Shown in pieces: positions 1-5,636 of a stretch of DNA of 5,685 nt (positions are counted from its first letter, which is position 1; every line of letters starts with the position of its first letter). A program made the translations under genes and the position numbers. The notes beneath the pieces were generated by a model. The model saw only the letters and a list, made by a program, of their open reading frames with translations. It was not told the DNA's origin and searched no databases. Origin of the DNA: Bacillota bacterium (GTDB taxonomy: Bacteria > Bacillota > Clostridia > Christensenellales > CAG-138); the NCBI GenBank assembly GCA_023393045.1, contig JAEWMV010000054.1, positions 1 through 5,685 of the forward strand, in the 5' to 3' direction.

Positions 1-1358
1 TATCTCTTCGTACGTCTTGCCCTGCTGCTCCACCCAGGTGTAGTACTTGAGGTTGTGGACGCGCTGCGGTCCTGATAGGTCAGTTCCTGTATGGTATCGG
101 TGCGCACGCCGTGCAGATGCTCGGAGAAATCGCGCGCGGCGACGAGGGAAGAATACTTGCCCTGCTGCTCGTCGAGCTCGGCCACGCGGCTCTCGTACAT
201 CTCGGCGCTATCCGTGCCGACGGTTGCGATCACGTCGTTGCCGGTCAGCTCGTAGTACTTGGCGAACTTGATGCAGCAAAGCACATTGGCGATGCCGCTG
301 ATGCCAAGCAGGGAAAGCTGGTCGATGGTCTTTTGCGGCACGCCCGCGACCTCGCGCAGGTACTTGTGGCCGTCCTCGGTGTTGAAGAGGCGCAGCAGGT
401 TCTGGGAATCCTCGTCGTCGATGGCGATGACCATATCCGTGTTCTTCACATTGAGGATCCAGGGCACGTGCTTGTCGCCGATGCCTTCTATGCGGTGGCC
501 GCCAAAGCCGTTGTTGAGCAGCGTGGGGCACTGCAGCGCCTCGCCCACGGCGAGCTTGGAGTAGGGATACTGTTCCTTGAGGTAGTCGCCCGCGCTCATG
601 GTGCCCGCGGAGCCGCTGGTGAAGCACGCGCCTGCGAAACGGGTATCCTTGGTCTTGATGGACTCGTACGCGTCCGCGATGGCCTTGCCCGTCACCTGAT
701 AGTGCCAGAGGACGTTGCCCATCTCCTCGAACTGGTTGAAGATCACGACGTCCTCGCGGGTATGCCGGAGTTCCCACGTCTTGTCGAAGATTTCCTTCAC
801 GTTGCTCTCGCAGCCGGGGGTGGCGATGACCTCGCCCGCGATCTTCGAGAGCCAATCGAAACGCTCACGGCTCATCTCGGCGGGGAGTATGGCGATGGAG
901 TCGCAGCCGAGCAGCTTGGAGTTGTACGCGCCGCCGCGGCAGTAATTGCCGGTGGAGGGCCACACCGCCTTGTGGTAGGTGGGGTCAAACTGGCCGGTGA
1001 CGAGGCGCGGCGCGAGGCAGCCAAAGCTTGCGCCTACTTTATGGCAGCCCGTGGGGAACCATTTGCCGCACAGCACGATGATGCGCGCGTCTACGCCGGT
1101 GAGGGAGCTTGGCAGCTCGATGAAGTTGACGTCGCCGAAGCCGCCGCCCTGCATGGTGGGCTCGTTGCGCCATGTGATGCGGAAAAGGTTGAGCGGGTTG
1201 ATGTCCCAAAGGCCCACGTTGCGCAGGGCCTTTTTGACCTTTTCGGGCACGAGGGAGGGATTGCGCATCTGCGCGAAGGTGGGGATGAGTATGTTGCGCT
1301 CCTTGGCGCGCTCTATGGCGCGCTCGAGCTTCTTCTCATTGATGGTGAGATCGATCAT
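1..1358 (-). CDS. Fold-type II PLP-dependent enzyme (cysteine synthase/TrpB-like), C-terminus off window and frameshifted
   Basis: Read from ATG at 1358, this gives about 431 in-frame residues beginning MIDLTINEKKLERAIERAKE. Motifs follow the order of fold-type II PLP enzymes: TGCHKVGASFG with the likely Schiff-base lysine K107 (compare the TrpB HK motif), PSTGNYCRGG at about 134-143, a glycine loop SGSAGT at 248-253, HRIEGIGDKHVP at 288-299 (compare HKIQGIGAGFIP in cysteine synthase), and a late GTDS with S384 where the pyridine-contacting serine often lies. It should be a cytosolic enzyme doing beta-elimination or beta-replacement on an amino acid; the substrate cannot be named. It is longer than CysK (about 310 residues), with about 75 residues before the core. 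A weak GGGGG ribosome site precedes the start. The frame breaks near position 65: the expected C-terminus (VHNLKYYTWVEQQGKT) continues in another frame to the left edge. Family is fairly sure, specific function unknown. Confidence 0.85.
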   Translation of the reverse strand, partial: MIDLTINEKKLERAIERAKERNILIPTFAQMRNPSLVPEKVKKALRNVGLWDINPLNLFRITWRNEPTMQGGGFGDVNFIELPSSLTGVDARIIVLCGKWFPTGCHKVGASFGCLAPRLVTGQFDPTYHKAVWPSTGNYCRGGAYNSKLLGCDSIAILPAEMSRERFDWLSKIAGEVIATPGCESNVKEIFDKTWELRHTREDVVIFNQFEEMGNVLWHYQVTGKAIADAYESIKTKDTRFAGACFTSGSAGTMSAGDYLKEQYPYSKLAVGEALQCPTLLNNGFGGHRIEGIGDKHVPWILNVKNTDMVIAIDDEDSQNLLRLFNTEDGHKYLREVAGVPQKTIDQLSLLGISGIANVLCCIKFAKYYELTGNDVIATVGTDSAEMYESRVAELDEQQGKYSSLVAARDFSEHLHGVRTDTIQELTYQDRSASTTSSTTPGWSSRARRTKR

Positions 1359-1416
1359 GCTTTTGCCCCCGTTATCTGTATTTTTTCGCGCCTGGCAGCG
1401 CTTTTATTCCGCCTAT

Positions 1417-1445
1417 AGTGTACCCTGCGCCGCGCGCTTTGTAAA
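1417..1445 (-). promoter_or_regulatory. Sigma-A-type promoter of the PLP enzyme gene
   Basis: On the minus strand there is TTTACA (-35, plus coordinates 1440-1445), a 17-base spacer, then TACACT (-10, 1417-1422). Five of six and four of six bases match consensus. Transcription would begin near 1410, leaving an untranslated leader of about 50 bases. Because a terminator separates pepT from this promoter, the gene is probably transcribed on its own. Confidence 0.65.
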
Positions 1446-1453
1446 GGGGTTAA

Positions 1454-1488
1454 ACAAAATAATTTTGTACATACCTAAAATATTTTGT
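1454..1488. promoter_or_regulatory. Two AT-rich palindromes upstream of the PLP enzyme promoter, possible operators or UP element
   Basis: ACAAAAT-A-ATTTTGT (1454-1468) is a perfect odd palindrome. CTAAAATATTTTG (1475-1487) contains the perfect palindrome AAAATATTTT. The shared half-site ATTTTGT recurs exactly 20 bases apart (1462 and 1482), that is, on the same face of the helix. They lie just upstream of the -35 element, centred at about -51 and -71. This placement suits an activator dimer pair or an UP element; the regulator cannot be named. Confidence 0.4.
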
Positions 1489-1538
1489 TGACGCGGAATG
1501 CTCTCTTATTTTTGGACGAATGGGCACACGATATGCGC

Positions 1539-1571
1539 AAAAGGGCGGGGAAGCATAACGCTTTCCCGCCC
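1539..1571 (-). terminator. Intrinsic terminator after pepT
   Basis: A 12-base-pair stem (1543-1554 with 1560-1571) around a 5-base loop is followed, on the minus strand, by four T residues (plus coordinates 1542-1539). The minus-strand stem GGGCGGGAAAGC has one A-C mismatch; the plus-strand copy has a G-U wobble there, so the hairpin also folds in the opposite transcript, but that side lacks a T run. It begins about 25 bases past the pepT stop, so it most likely ends the pepT message. Confidence 0.7.
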
Positions 1572-1595
1572 GCGGTATAAACGATTGATTGCGCT

Positions 1596-2816
1596 TTATC
1601 TGTTTTCGTACGTCCTCTTCACGATTTCAACCAGTATATCCGTCACCTTTTCGAGCGACTGCACGGGAATCATCTCGCGCCTGCCGTGGAAGAAGTAGCC
1701 GCCCGTGCACAGGTTGGGGCAGGGGAGGCCCATGTAGGAGAGGCGCGCGCCGTCCGTGCCGCCGCGTATGGGCACGATGATGGGCGCGACATCAAGCGCT
1801 TCCATGGCGGCCTTGGCAGTCTCGATGAGGTGGAAGTGGGGCAGTATCTGCTCCTTCATATTGTAATAGGAATCCTTGATGGAAAGCTTGAGCGTTTCCT
1901 CGCCGTGCTTGATGTTGATGAACGCCGCGGCCTTGCGCATGAGCGCTTTCCTCTGCTCGAAGCGCTCCCTGTCGTGGTCGCGCACGATGTAGCGCAGGTC
2001 GGCTTTTTCCGTAGTGCCTTTGAAGGAAAGCAGATGGTAGAAGCCCTCGTAGTTCTCGGTATGCTCCGGCCGCTCGAAGGGGGGCAGCATGGCGTCGAAC
2101 TCTTGGGCGATGTGGATGGCGTTCTTCATCTTGTCCTTGGCGGAGCCGGGGTGGATGGAAAGCCCGCTCACGGAAACGGACGCGCTGCATGCGTTGAAGT
2201 TTTCGTATTCGATTTCGCCCAGCGCCCCGCCGTCCACGGTGTAGGCGAAGTCCGCGCCGAAACCCGGAACGTCGAACATGTCCGCGCCCGCGCCGACCTC
2301 CTCGTCCGGGGTGAAGGCCACGCAGATTTTCCCGCGGCGTATCTCGGGATGGGCGAGGAGGAATTCGCACATGGTGAGGATTTCGGCAATGCCCGCCTTG
2401 TCGTCCGCGCCCAACAGCGTTGTGCCGTCCGTCACGATGAGGTCCTGCCCCACGAGGTCGGCGAGCGCGGGGAAGGTCGCCTCGTCGATGGCGAGTTCGC
2501 GGTTGAGGTAGATGTCCCCGCCGGGGTAATTTTCAACGACGCGCGGGAGCACGTCCTTGCCGGAAACCTCGGGCGAGGTATCCATGTGGGCGATGAAGCC
2601 CAGCGCGGGCAGGCCCGGCGCGGTTTCGGGAAGGAACCCGTACACATAGCAATGCTCGTCCACGCGCACATCATGAAGCCCCATCTCCCGCATCTCGTCC
2701 GCAAGCGTGCGGGCGAGCGCAAACTGCTTGTCCGTGCTGGGTATTTTTCCTGCGTTTTCCGCGGATTGCGTGTCGAATGAAACGTATTTTAAAAACCTTT
2801 CCACGACCCTTGACAT
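1596..2816 (-). CDS. pepT: Peptidase T (tripeptide aminopeptidase)
   Basis: This 406-residue protein matches the usual PepT length (E. coli about 408). PepT is a cytosolic two-zinc M20 peptidase that removes the N-terminal residue from tripeptides. The metal and catalytic motifs are all present in order: AHMDTSPEVSG (H77, D79), LLGADDKAG (D138/D139), TPDEEVGAG (catalytic Glu and metal ligand, E172/E173), YTVDGG (D195), and the C-terminal GGYFFHGRRE (H377). RGGTDGARLSYMGLPCPN at 351-368 is also typical of PepT. The dimerisation (lid) domain lies roughly between residues 208 and 320. The start is fixed by GGAGG (plus 2825-2829) eight bases before ATG. There is no signal peptide. It is transcribed from a promoter that overlaps that of the divergent threonine synthase gene and ends at a hairpin terminator. 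No defects are seen, and the assignment is very secure. Confidence 0.97.
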   Translation of the reverse strand: MSRVVERFLKYVSFDTQSAENAGKIPSTDKQFALARTLADEMREMGLHDVRVDEHCYVYGFLPETAPGLPALGFIAHMDTSPEVSGKDVLPRVVENYPGGDIYLNRELAIDEATFPALADLVGQDLIVTDGTTLLGADDKAGIAEILTMCEFLLAHPEIRRGKICVAFTPDEEVGAGADMFDVPGFGADFAYTVDGGALGEIEYENFNACSASVSVSGLSIHPGSAKDKMKNAIHIAQEFDAMLPPFERPEHTENYEGFYHLLSFKGTTEKADLRYIVRDHDRERFEQRKALMRKAAAFINIKHGEETLKLSIKDSYYNMKEQILPHFHLIETAKAAMEALDVAPIIVPIRGGTDGARLSYMGLPCPNLCTGGYFFHGRREMIPVQSLEKVTDILVEIVKRTYENR

Positions 2817-2874
2817 GCTGCAAGCCTCCGTTCATTTTTATGGTTTAGCACCGAAATCATATACGAGTTGCCAC

Positions 2875-2903
2875 TTGTCTATTCTAGCATAATGTAGTAT
2901 AAT
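2875..2903 (+). promoter_or_regulatory. Promoter of the threonine synthase gene
   Basis: TTGTCT (2875-2880), a 17-base spacer, and a perfect TATAAT (2898-2903). The start point would be near 2910, giving a leader of about 105 bases before the ATG at 3015. This is the best promoter in the window and probably also drives the binding-protein gene further down. Confidence 0.7.
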
Positions 2904-2909
2904 CAACAA
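2881..2909 (-). promoter_or_regulatory. pepT promoter (extended -10)
   Basis: On the minus strand TTGTTG (plus 2904-2909), a 17-base spacer and TAGAAT (2881-2886) form a sigma-A-type promoter. TGC directly before the -10 gives an extended -10, which offsets the weak -35. Transcription would begin near 2874, about 58 bases before the pepT ATG. It overlaps the opposite-strand promoter almost completely. Confidence 0.6.
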
Positions 2910-2916
2910 GCAATCC

Positions 2917-2946
2917 GCACCGGCCGGGCGAGCGACGCCGCCGTGC
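2917..2946 (+). other. GC-rich hairpin in the threonine synthase leader
   Basis: GCACCGGC (2917-2924) can pair with GCCG (2937-2940) and GTGC (2943-2946), leaving a two-base CC bulge and a 12-base loop. It starts within about ten bases of the predicted transcript start. There is no T run after it and no T-box AGGGTGGNACCGCG sequence, so it may only stabilise the 5' end. Any regulatory role is inference. Confidence 0.35.
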
Positions 2947-3001
2947 AAAGCGCCCCCCAAACCCGCGTCTATATTTGGTTTCAAGCACTTTACGCTCTTT
3001 C

Positions 3002-3009
3002 GGAAGGGG
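3002..3009 (+). promoter_or_regulatory. Ribosome binding site that fixes the threonine synthase start
   Basis: GGAAGGGG ends five bases before ATG at 3015. The in-frame upstream GTG at 2943 has no such site and would add 24 residues unlike the family, so the ATG at 3015 is chosen. Confidence 0.65.
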
Positions 3010-3014
3010 AAACG

Positions 3015-4247
3015 ATGGATAATATCGTAGGCTACAAGTGCACGCTCTGCGGCGCGCAATTTCCATATGACGAATCGATGACCTGCCCGCATTGCGGGGA
3101 AAAAGGCATCCTGGACATACTCTTTGATTATGACTATATAAAAAAGCATTTCAACAAGACCTTCCTCGCTTTTAGCAGGGACAACAGCATGTGGCGCTAC
3201 GCGCAGCTGCTGCCGCTTGCGCCGCGCGATTTTTCGCCCTTCCTTCGCGTGGGCTGGACGCCGCTCTACCCCTCCAACAGGCTGGGGGACGAGCTGGGCC
3301 TGAAAAAGCTCTATATCAAGGACGACGGGCTCAACCCCACGGCGTCGCTGAAGGATCGCGCCTCGGGCGTGGCCGTCGCCAAGGCGGTGGAGCTCGGGTA
3401 TGACACCATCGCCTGCTCGAGCACGGGCAACGCGGCTTCCTCGCTCGCAGGCAACGCCGCGCGCATGGGATTGAAGTCCGTCATCTTCGTGCCGGAGCGC
3501 GCGCCGGAGGGCAAGCTCGCGCAGCTTCTCATCTTCGGCGCGAAGGTCATCAGCGTCAAGGGCGATTATCGGGCCACGTTTGAGCTTTCCCGCGCGGCCA
3601 TTGAAAAATACGGCTGGTATAACCGCAACGCCGGCATCAACCCCATATTGACAGAGGGCAAAAAGACCGTTGCTTTGGAGATTGCCGAGCAGCTCTCGTG
3701 GGAGCCCACGGATTGGGTCGCCGTGTCGGTGGGGGACGGGTGCACCATAGGCGGCGTATACAACGGTTTTCGCGACCTATATGAGCTTGGCATGATCGCG
3801 CGCATCCCCAAAATACTCGGCGTGCAGTCCACGGGCTGCAGCCCCTTTGTCAACGCCGCAAAAACCGGCGGCGCGCTTGAGCCGGCGGAGGAAAACACCA
3901 TCGCGGACTCCATCGCCGTGGGCGTGCCGAGGAACCCCGTGAAGGCGCTTCGCGCGGTGAGCGAGTCGGGCGGGAGCTGGATTGCCGTTTCGGATGAGGA
4001 CATACTCGAGGCCATGCGTTCCCTCGGCCGCACGGAGGGCGTTTTCGGAGAGCCCGCGGGCGTGACCGCCACGGCGGGCGTACGCGCCGCCGTCGCCGCA
4101 AAAATCATCAAGCCGAAGGAAACCGTCACCGTCATCAATACGGGCAGCGGCCTCAAGGACGTAAAAAACGCGCTTCGCGCCGCGGGCAGGCCCTATGCCT
4201 GCGAGCCGGAGCTTGCCGCGCTCGAAAAAAGCGGCGCGCTCAATTGA
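3015..4247 (+). CDS. thrC: Threonine synthase-family PLP enzyme with N-terminal zinc ribbon
   Basis: A 410-residue fold-type II PLP enzyme. Threonine synthase converts O-phosphohomoserine to threonine in the cytosol. Residues 9-27 form a zinc ribbon, CTLCG (C9, C12) and CPHCG (C24, C27), seen in the longer bacterial and archaeal threonine synthases. The catalytic core follows: NPTASLKDRASG with Schiff-base lysine K113, SSTGNAASSLAG (135-146), SVGDGCTIGGVYNGF (238-252, the glycine phosphate loop), and NTGSGLKD (375-382) at the end. The start is ATG 3015, not the upstream GTG, as the ribbon and ribosome site show. It is divergent from pepT and lies 67 bases upstream of a binding lipoprotein with no strong terminator between them, so the two are likely one operon. 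The same zinc-ribbon architecture occurs in cysteate synthase, and no other thr genes are nearby, so the substrate is less certain than the family. Confidence 0.85.
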   Translation: MDNIVGYKCTLCGAQFPYDESMTCPHCGEKGILDILFDYDYIKKHFNKTFLAFSRDNSMWRYAQLLPLAPRDFSPFLRVGWTPLYPSNRLGDELGLKKLYIKDDGLNPTASLKDRASGVAVAKAVELGYDTIACSSTGNAASSLAGNAARMGLKSVIFVPERAPEGKLAQLLIFGAKVISVKGDYRATFELSRAAIEKYGWYNRNAGINPILTEGKKTVALEIAEQLSWEPTDWVAVSVGDGCTIGGVYNGFRDLYELGMIARIPKILGVQSTGCSPFVNAAKTGGALEPAEENTIADSIAVGVPRNPVKALRAVSESGGSWIAVSDEDILEAMRSLGRTEGVFGEPAGVTATAGVRAAVAAKIIKPKETVTVINTGSGLKDVKNALRAAGRPYACEPELAALEKSGALN

Positions 4248-4252
4248 GTGTC

Positions 4253-4268
4253 GGGCCCGTTTGGGCCT
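4253..4268 (+). other. Small intergenic hairpin between thrC and the lipoprotein gene
   Basis: GGGCCC (4253-4258) pairs with GGGCCT (4263-4268) across a GTTT loop, six base pairs including one G-U. The following sequence is AT-rich (CGATATAAATATTT) but is not a T run, so this could at most weaken transcription or protect a processed 5' end. Confidence 0.3.
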
Positions 4269-4297
4269 CGATATAAATATTTCCCCAAAGAAAAAAT

Positions 4298-4303
4298 AGG
4301 AGG
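4298..4303 (+). promoter_or_regulatory. Consensus ribosome binding site of the binding lipoprotein
   Basis: AGGAGG, a perfect match to the anti-Shine-Dalgarno core, lies 11 bases before the ATG at 4315. The spacing is slightly long. It supports the start and suggests strong translation. Confidence 0.8.
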
Positions 4304-4314
4304 ATATCGGACAA

Positions 4315-5544
4315 ATGAAGAAACTGTTTGCCATCGCCCTCGCGCTTGTCATGGTACTGGGCCTTGCGGCCTGCGATACCGCGGGCAATAACGGCGAGAA
4401 GGATCTCAAGATCGGCGTCATTCTCGTGCATGACGAGAACACCGGTTACGACGAGGCGCACATCCGGGGCATCGAGAAGGCGGCCCAGGCCGTCGGCATC
4501 GACCCCAAGGACCCGAACCAACTGGTCTGGAAGTACAACATTGAGGAGAAAGAGGTCTGCTACGACACCGCCATGGACCTCGTGGAGCAGGGCTGCACCT
4601 ACATCTTCTCGGACAGCTACGGCCATCAGGACTTCATGCTCCAGGCCGCAGAGGAGAGCCCCGATACGGTGTTCGTCGCCATGACCGGCGACAAGGCCGC
4701 TCTCTCCGGACTGCCCAATTACAAGAACGCTTTCCCGCACACGTTTGAGTCGCGCTATGTGTCCGGCGTCGTGGCTGGCATGAAGCTCCAGCAGCTCATC
4801 GACGAGGGCAAGGTGGCCGATTCCAACAAGAATGCGGACGGCGCCATCAAGATCGGCTACGTCGGCGCGTTCCCCTACGCGGAAGTGGTCTCCGGCTACA
4901 CCGCCTTCTACCTCGGCGTGAAGTCCATCGTGGACAATGTGCAGATGGACGTCACCTATACCAACTCCTGGTATGACCCCACCGCCGAGGCTGAGGCCGC
5001 CAACTCCCTCATTTCCCGCGGCTGCATCATCCTCAGCCAGCACGCCGACTCCACCGGCGCTCCTTCCGCCTGCGAAGCGCAACTCCAGGCCGGCACCACC
5101 GTGTACTGCGTGGGTTACAACATCGACATGCTCTCCGTTGCCCCCAACGCCGCCCTCACGAGTGCGCAGAACGACTGGAGCGTCTACTACACCTACGCCT
5201 TTAACTGCGCCGTCAACGGCGAGGAAATCGCAACCGACTGGTCCGAGGGCTATGCCACCGGCACCAACATGATTTCCCCGCTCGGCGAGAGCTGCGCGCC
5301 CGGCACCGCCGAGAAGGTGGCCGAGGTTGAGGCCGCCATCAAGGACGGCACCCTGCAGGTGTTCGACACTTCGAAGTTCACCGTGAACGGCGAAACCATC
5401 ACCTCCTATCTTGCCATCGACAAGGACGGCGACTTTAACGGCGACGAGGGCGAGGCCATCGAAAACGGCATCTTCTACGAATCCAAGCTGCGCAGCGCGC
5501 CGTATTTCGGCCTGCGTATCGACGGCATCACCGAGCTCAACTGA
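4315..5544 (+). CDS. BMP/PnrA-family substrate-binding lipoprotein of an ABC transporter
   Basis: A 409-residue exported lipoprotein. The signal peptide is MKKLFAIALALVMVLGLAAC with the lipobox LAAC and lipidated C20; a short Asn/Gly linker follows. LKIGVILVHDENTGYDEAHIRG (31-52) opens the first lobe, and SDSYGHQDFMLQAAEESPDTVF (99-120), FESRYVSGVVAGM (144-156), IGYVGAFPYAEVVSGYTAFYLGV (180-202) and SWYDPTAEAEAANSLISRG (218-236) are the pattern of BMP (basic membrane protein) binding proteins. Characterised relatives bind nucleosides and feed an ATPase and two permeases; the ligand here is not proven. Lysine codons are nearly all AAG (about 19 of 21), unlike thrC, which suggests high expression. 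Seven cysteines follow C20, unusual for an exposed protein outside anaerobes. It is likely co-transcribed with thrC. An insertion sequence starts 14 bases after the stop, so its usual transporter partners are not adjacent. Confidence 0.93.
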   Translation: MKKLFAIALALVMVLGLAACDTAGNNGEKDLKIGVILVHDENTGYDEAHIRGIEKAAQAVGIDPKDPNQLVWKYNIEEKEVCYDTAMDLVEQGCTYIFSDSYGHQDFMLQAAEESPDTVFVAMTGDKAALSGLPNYKNAFPHTFESRYVSGVVAGMKLQQLIDEGKVADSNKNADGAIKIGYVGAFPYAEVVSGYTAFYLGVKSIVDNVQMDVTYTNSWYDPTAEAEAANSLISRGCIILSQHADSTGAPSACEAQLQAGTTVYCVGYNIDMLSVAPNAALTSAQNDWSVYYTYAFNCAVNGEEIATDWSEGYATGTNMISPLGESCAPGTAEKVAEVEAAIKDGTLQVFDTSKFTVNGETITSYLAIDKDGDFNGDEGEAIENGIFYESKLRSAPYFGLRIDGITELN

Positions 5545-5558
5545 CACGCTGTTTTAAG

Positions 5559-5587
5559 GGCTCTCCGTCAATAGTTGGGGTAGAGAG
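5559..5587. repeat. Terminal inverted repeat of the insertion sequence (one copy seen)
   Basis: The stretch begins GGCTCTCCGTCAATAG and runs to about 5587. CTCTC (5561-5565) and GAGAG (5583-5587) can pair within it. The inner limit is a guess, because the partner repeat is outside the window. Confidence 0.5.
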
Positions 5588-5604
5588 AAAATAGACTAAG
5601 ATCA

Positions 5605-5636
5605 GCGGGCTGATTGCGGGAGAGCGATCAGCCCGC
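5605..5636. other. 13-bp hairpin overlapping the transposase stop codon
   Basis: GCGGGCTGATTGC (5605-5617) pairs with GCGATCAGCCCGC (5624-5636) around the loop GGGAGA. The plus-strand RNA has one G-U pair; the minus-strand RNA has an A-C mismatch there. No T run follows on either strand, so it is not a classic terminator. It may block transcription or translation entering the element, or slow readthrough from the neighbouring lipoprotein gene. Confidence 0.6.

Noticed and set aside
111..1418. Long plus-strand open frame of 435 codons opposite the PLP enzyme
   Set aside because: It lies on the complement of a gene with clear PLP motifs, has no recognisable domain, and is a by-product of GC-rich codon use.
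1498..1698. Small plus-strand open frame in the pepT-PLP enzyme gap
   Set aside because: No ribosome site, it runs through the terminator hairpin and into antisense of pepT. The gap of 237 bases holds only the terminator, palindromes and promoter.
1686..2780. Plus-strand open frame of 364 codons opposite pepT
   Set aside because: It is antisense to an intact pepT with every catalytic motif; its product is rich in Val/Gly/His/Arg without family features.
2943..3014. GTG at 2943 as start of the threonine synthase, adding 24 residues
   Set aside because: No ribosome site precedes it, it falls within the leader hairpin, and the zinc ribbon begins naturally after ATG 3015.
2838..3149. Minus-strand open frame of 103 codons across the divergent promoter region
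   Set aside because: It overlaps the start of the zinc-ribbon enzyme and both promoters, and shows no domain or good ribosome site.
4239..4248. Perfect palindrome CTCAATTGAG over the thrC stop codon
   Set aside because: Ten bases, no loop and no T run; most likely chance.
4249..4277. Possible separate promoter for the lipoprotein gene (TATAAA at 4272-4277)
   Set aside because: The base string at the right -35 distance (TGTCGG) is poor, and TTGAGT at 4244 gives a 22-base spacer. Co-transcription with thrC is simpler.
4240..5547. Minus-strand open frame of 435 codons opposite the lipoprotein gene
   Set aside because: The plus strand encodes a complete signal peptide, lipobox and BMP motifs; the reverse frame is a GC-rich shadow.
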